From: Alphaproteobacteria bacterium
GTDB taxonomy: Bacteria > Pseudomonadota > Alphaproteobacteria > Puniceispirillales > Puniceispirillaceae
Assembly: GCA_011525265.1 (NCBI GenBank)
Contig: WTHV01000131.1
Coordinates: 1-9,213 of the forward strand
DNA length: 9,213 nucleotides
Direction of reading: 5' to 3'
The notes beneath the pieces were generated by a model. The model was not told where the DNA came from, made no database searches, and saw only the letters and a program-made list of their open reading frames with translations. Within the stretch, counting starts at the first letter, position 1, and the number at the start of each line of letters is the position of its first letter. A program made the translations under genes and the position numbers. Below, piece by piece: positions 6,474 to 9,213 of this stretch.

Positions 6474-7720
6474 AGCTTTTTCAAATAGTTCTCGGCCTTA
6501 TCTTGGATATAGGCACGGTTTGAGGGGGCGTTATCTCGTCTTTTGATAAGTTGTATCTGATAGACAACCCCTTCATCAAGGCGGAAATAATATTCGCAAG
6601 CCGTCAGATAGAATAACCACATACGGTAAAAGCGCTCATCATAATATGCCACAAGCTGCGCTTTATGCGCCTCGCACCTCGTGCGCCACGCCTTCAAGGT
6701 TTCAGCATAATGATTATGAAGACATTCCACATCAGCAATATGCAGGTCAGTTTTAGATAAAGCATCTGATAAATCTGCCAAAGTTGGAATATAGCCGCCG
6801 GGAAAGATATATTTGGCAATAAAAGGTGCTGTATAAAGACAGGCTTGGCGCTTACCAATGGTGTGAATGACAGCTGTGCCATCATCTTTTAAACAGCGTG
6901 ACACCATTTGAAAATAGTCAAGAAATGATTTCCGCCCCACATGCTCTAACATCCCCACAGATATGATATTATCATAGCGAGATGTCTCATCACGATAATC
7001 TTGTAAGGCAAAGGATAGCCTATCGCCATCGGTGCGCTTTTGGACCACATTCCTGGCATAGGCTAATTGGTTTTCACTCAAAGTGATGCCATGAACTCTA
7101 ACATTTTTTTCCAAAGCAGATAGCCCATAGGCAAGCTCGCCCCACCCGCAACCAATATCAAGGATGTGTGCGCCTTCATGGATGCGTAATTTTGCGGCAA
7201 GCCGTGCTATCTTATTGTGTTGTGCTTCGTCGAGCGTGTCTGATGCGCTGGCATAATAGGCGCAGCTATATTGGCGGCGTTCATCAAGAAAACACGCATA
7301 GAGTGCGTCTGTTAAATCATAATGATGGGCAACATTCTTTTTTGCTGCCCCGCGATTAATGGCTTGTGACAGGCGGGCTTTCAGATTGCCAATTTTCGTT
7401 GTGATTTTACCAAAGGCAGTGCTGGCTAAATGCTGTTTATTGGAAAAGAGAAAAACAATAAAATCATCAAGGCTCGTATCTTGTAATATCAGCTGCTCAT
7501 CCATATAGGCTTCAGGGAAACCAAGCTCAGGGTTAAGGGCAAGCTTGCGCAAAATGCTCTCATCTTTTAGGCAGATTTGCACATAAGGCCCCTCATGTGT
7601 GCCTTGTGCAACAAGCCGTTTGGTCTGCTTGCGCGCATTGTCAAATGATATGCTCAAGCAACCATGGCTGATAAATTTGGCGAGAAGTGTAAAATAAATG
7701 GAAGAGGGGCGTTGTGACAT
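6443..7720 (-). CDS. cfa: Cyclopropane-fatty-acyl-phospholipid synthase family methyltransferase
   Basis: A 425-residue SAM-dependent enzyme that adds a methylene group across cis double bonds of fatty acids in membrane phospholipids, acting at the cytoplasmic face of the inner membrane. The N-terminal lipid-binding region (about 1-125) contains the typical LALNPELGFPEAYMD stretch. The methyltransferase domain begins at HHYDLT (132-137) and shows YSCAYY (C153), SAM motif I DIGCGWG (188-194), GITLSENQ (211-218), GMLEHVG (256-262, E259), HTIGK (H286), YIFPGGYIPTL (304-314) and HYAETLKAW (Y338). C153, E259, H286 and Y338 align in context with active-site residues C139, E239, H266 and Y317 of the E. 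coli enzyme. The ATG at 7720 is preceded by GAGGT at 7735-7731, ten bases away, and no in-frame start lies upstream nearby. It heads the minus-strand gene series. Related methyltransferases making methylated, not cyclopropanated, fatty acids cannot be excluded. Confidence 0.93.
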   Translation of the reverse strand: MSQRPSSIYFTLLAKFISHGCLSISFDNARKQTKRLVAQGTHEGPYVQICLKDESILRKLALNPELGFPEAYMDEQLILQDTSLDDFIVFLFSNKQHLASTAFGKITTKIGNLKARLSQAINRGAAKKNVAHHYDLTDALYACFLDERRQYSCAYYASASDTLDEAQHNKIARLAAKLRIHEGAHILDIGCGWGELAYGLSALEKNVRVHGITLSENQLAYARNVVQKRTDGDRLSFALQDYRDETSRYDNIISVGMLEHVGRKSFLDYFQMVSRCLKDDGTAVIHTIGKRQACLYTAPFIAKYIFPGGYIPTLADLSDALSKTDLHIADVECLHNHYAETLKAWRTRCEAHKAQLVAYYDERFYRMWLFYLTACEYYFRLDEGVVYQIQLIKRRDNAPSNRAYIQDKAENYLKKLCQQKSHFGK

Positions 7721-7727
7721 TTTGAGA

Positions 7728-7766
7728 ATGACCTCATGAATAGTTCTACCTACATTTGATGACCTC
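7728..7766 (-). repeat. Direct repeat of GAGGTCAT in the cfa leader
   Basis: The 8-base word GAGGTCAT occurs twice on the minus strand, at 7766-7759 and 7735-7728, 31 bases apart. Each copy is followed shortly by AAATGT, so the whole translation start region looks imperfectly duplicated. The copy near 7735 serves cfa. Eight bases in a 134-base gap may be chance, but the shared downstream AAATGT makes that less likely. Confidence 0.5.
7753..7766 (-). promoter_or_regulatory. Possible start-stop mini-ORF with its own ribosome binding site in the cfa leader
   Basis: On the minus strand GAGG (7766-7763) is followed after seven bases by ATG (7755-7753) and immediately by TAG. The same GAGGTCAT element recurs 31 bases further on as the real cfa ribosome binding site. 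This upstream copy has better spacing than the real one (seven against eleven bases), so it could load and hold or divert ribosomes. The sequence is direct; any regulatory role is inference. Confidence 0.3.
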
Positions 7767-7784
7767 TCTAGTATTTTTTATGTT
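7756..7784 (+). promoter_or_regulatory. Weak candidate promoter for mnmC
   Basis: TTGATG (7756-7761), a 17-base spacer and TATGTT (7779-7784) give four of six matches at each box. This would leave a leader of about 65 bases before the mnmC ATG. It overlaps the candidate cfa control region on the opposite strand. Confidence 0.22.
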
Positions 7785-7799
7785 AATCTTTTCGTGCAA
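7774..7799 (-). promoter_or_regulatory. Weak candidate promoter for the cfa operon
   Basis: TTGCAC (7799-7794) on the minus strand resembles a -35 box (four of six), and an A/T-rich run with an AATACT-type -10 follows about 18 bases later. The match is marginal. It is the best site in the 134-base region for the operon, which has no other visible promoter. Confidence 0.2.
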
Positions 7800-7854
7800 A
7801 GACTTTATGAAACGCATAAATGGCACAGCGATAATAATGTGATGAGACAGCGCA

Positions 7855-9213
7855 ATGCGTAAGGCACAAGAAGATGATGATATAGTTGGCTTGCCAGATG
7901 TGCAGGTGTCACTTGATGGTGATGTGCTTGTCTCTCATTCTTATGATGATATTTATTTCCAGCGTGATGTTGGGCTTGAAGAGACGAGTTATGTCTTTTT
8001 GGAAGGTACAAAGCTTGCAAAAAGGCTTGCTCATACTGGTCATATCACCATTGCCGAGACAGGCTTTGGGACAGGGTTGAATTTCGTTGCCGCCTGCGCC
8101 TTGCGTGATAGGGTGAACCCTGCCTGCCACATTGACTATATCAGTTTTGAGCTATGCCCTTTACCCGCAGAGTATATTACGGCTGCCCATAAGCCCTATG
8201 GGGAGATCACAGCCTATTCAGCGGGCTTGTGCGCGGCCTTGCCGCCACGATGGCCAGGTTATCACAAGCGCATTTTGGATAAGGGAAAAACCCATTTGCA
8301 TTTGTATTATGGCGATGCGTATCAGCTGTTATCGCACTGTGATTTCGCAGCAGATATTTGGTTTTTAGATGGCTTTAACCCTGCCAAAAATCCCGAATTA
8401 TGGCATGATAGTCTATTTGATGAAATAGCCCGTTGTAGTGCCAAAGGGGCCATGCTAGCCACCTTTACTGCCGCTGGCATTGTGAAAAGAGGGTTAAGGC
8501 AGGCAGGCTTTACCCTTCATGTGCGCAAAGGCTTTGGCCGCAAAAGAGAGATGATCGCTGCGCAATTTGGCGAACAAGATCACACAGCCTCACCACCAAG
8601 CCATAAAGATAAAACAGCCCTTATCATAGGCGGGGGTATTGCAGGTGCAAGCCTTGGCTATGCCCTATCACAACGCGGCATAGCGGCAACCATCTTAGAA
8701 AAAGAGGGGCATATTGCGGCGGGGGCATCTGGCAATGGGGCGGCTATGCAATCAGCGCGCCTTCGTGTGCATAATGACGCGCCGGGGCGTTTGTCAGTGG
8801 CGTGTCTATCCTATGCGAAACAGCTTAGCGAACAAGCTGATGTGATTGCCCATCATGGGGCAATCACCTTAAATAATCGTGATAAGGATCAAAAGCGGCT
8901 TGATAAATTGGCACAAAGCGGATGGCCAGATGATTTATTTCAAGCGCTAGATGCCACACAAGCCTCTGAATTAATCGGCATAGAGACAAATCGGGCAGGG
9001 GATTATCAGCCCGCTAGCGCTGTTATAAAGCCAGCAGTGCTCACCACATATCTTAGCCGTAATGCCACCATTCGCACCAATTGTGAGGTTGTGAAATGGA
9101 AGCCGCTTGAACAGGGGCATGAAGTAACACTCACATCAGGTGAGCGGCTTGTGGCAGATTATGTCTATCTTGCCAATGGGGCGTCTTTGCCTGCCTTTTT
9201 GGCACAAAATGAT
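7855..9213 (+). CDS. mnmC: Bifunctional tRNA wobble-uridine modification enzyme MnmC, C-terminus cut by window edge
   Basis: A two-domain cytosolic enzyme completing mnm5s2U at position 34 of certain tRNAs. The C-terminal FAD domain converts cmnm5s2U to nm5s2U, and the N-terminal domain methylates this with SAM. The methyltransferase domain (about 1-240) shows YDDIYF then GLEETSYVFL near the start, the SAM loop ETGFGTGLNF at 68-77, and WFLDGFNPAKNPE at 169-181, where D172 corresponds to the catalytic aspartate of E. coli MnmC (D178). The FAD domain begins with IIGGGIAGA (257-265, dinucleotide motif G259-x-G261-x2-G264) and ASGNGAAMQSAR, a typical MnmC oxidase signature. The frame stays open for 453 codons to the edge; E. 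coli MnmC has 668, so about 170-210 residues are probably missing. An in-frame TGA twelve bases upstream fixes ATG 7855 as the earliest start. The ribosome binding site is weak (GAGA at 7844-7847). It is divergent from cfa. Confidence 0.96.
   Translation, partial: MRKAQEDDDIVGLPDVQVSLDGDVLVSHSYDDIYFQRDVGLEETSYVFLEGTKLAKRLAHTGHITIAETGFGTGLNFVAACALRDRVNPACHIDYISFELCPLPAEYITAAHKPYGEITAYSAGLCAALPPRWPGYHKRILDKGKTHLHLYYGDAYQLLSHCDFAADIWFLDGFNPAKNPELWHDSLFDEIARCSAKGAMLATFTAAGIVKRGLRQAGFTLHVRKGFGRKREMIAAQFGEQDHTASPPSHKDKTALIIGGGIAGASLGYALSQRGIAATILEKEGHIAAGASGNGAAMQSARLRVHNDAPGRLSVACLSYAKQLSEQADVIAHHGAITLNNRDKDQKRLDKLAQSGWPDDLFQALDATQASELIGIETNRAGDYQPASAVIKPAVLTTYLSRNATIRTNCEVVKWKPLEQGHEVTLTSGERLVADYVYLANGASLPAFLAQND

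Noticed and set aside
8132..8368. 78-residue open frame on the plus strand
   Set aside because: It lies out of phase inside mnmC, whose frame carries the catalytic WFLDGF motif over the same bases.
1..9213. Search for CRISPR arrays, tRNA genes, insertion sequences, phage or toxin-antitoxin genes
   Set aside because: No spaced direct repeats, cloverleaf-like sequences, transposase motifs or terminal inverted repeats were seen. Nearly all bases belong to recognised chromosomal genes.

Overview
The window looks like chromosomal core sequence from a Gram-negative proteobacterium, most probably an alphaproteobacterium of moderate GC content; a marine SAR116-like lineage is a guess that base composition alone cannot settle. 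The evidence is the gene set: a ligase-associated DNA repair cluster, an alphaproteobacterial-type cyclopropane fatty acid synthase, a YcgN-family protein, a DUF2256 protein and a fused MnmC. There are no tRNA or rRNA genes, insertion sequences, phage genes or CRISPR arrays. Coding density is very high, and the largest intergenic gap is 134 bases.

Layout. (1) 1-2165, minus strand: the first 721 codons of a ligase-associated DEXH-box (Lhr-Core type) helicase, whose C-terminal end lies off the left edge. (2) 2166-2285: a divergent promoter region with a 7-base inverted repeat. (3) 2286-5612, plus strand: a probable three-gene operon of a YfcG-like (Nu-class) glutathione S-transferase, a ligase-associated beta-CASP exonuclease and an ATP-dependent DNA ligase. 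The last two overlap by four bases. (4) 5609-7720, minus strand: a probable four-gene operon, read from right to left as cyclopropane fatty acid synthase, YcgN-family cysteine-cluster protein, a 60-residue one-helix membrane protein and a 50-residue DUF2256 zinc-ribbon protein. Its last stop codon shares a CTAG with the stop of the convergent ligase gene. (5) 7721-7854: a second divergent region, with a possible start-stop mini-ORF in the cfa leader. (6) 7855-9213, plus strand: the first 453 codons of mnmC, running off the right edge.

Functionally, the helicase, exonuclease and ligase belong to one known DNA repair system: unwinding, end trimming and sealing. A fourth partner, the PdeM/MPE phosphoesterase, would be expected just beyond the left edge. 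The unusual point is the disulfide/glutathione enzyme at the head of the exonuclease-ligase arm. The minus-strand operon joins membrane lipid cyclopropanation to three small or cysteine-rich proteins of unknown role. MnmC modifies the wobble uridine of certain tRNAs. Nothing here is a clearly new large system. The most interesting material is the three small unknown genes, the leader architecture and the placement of the GST gene.
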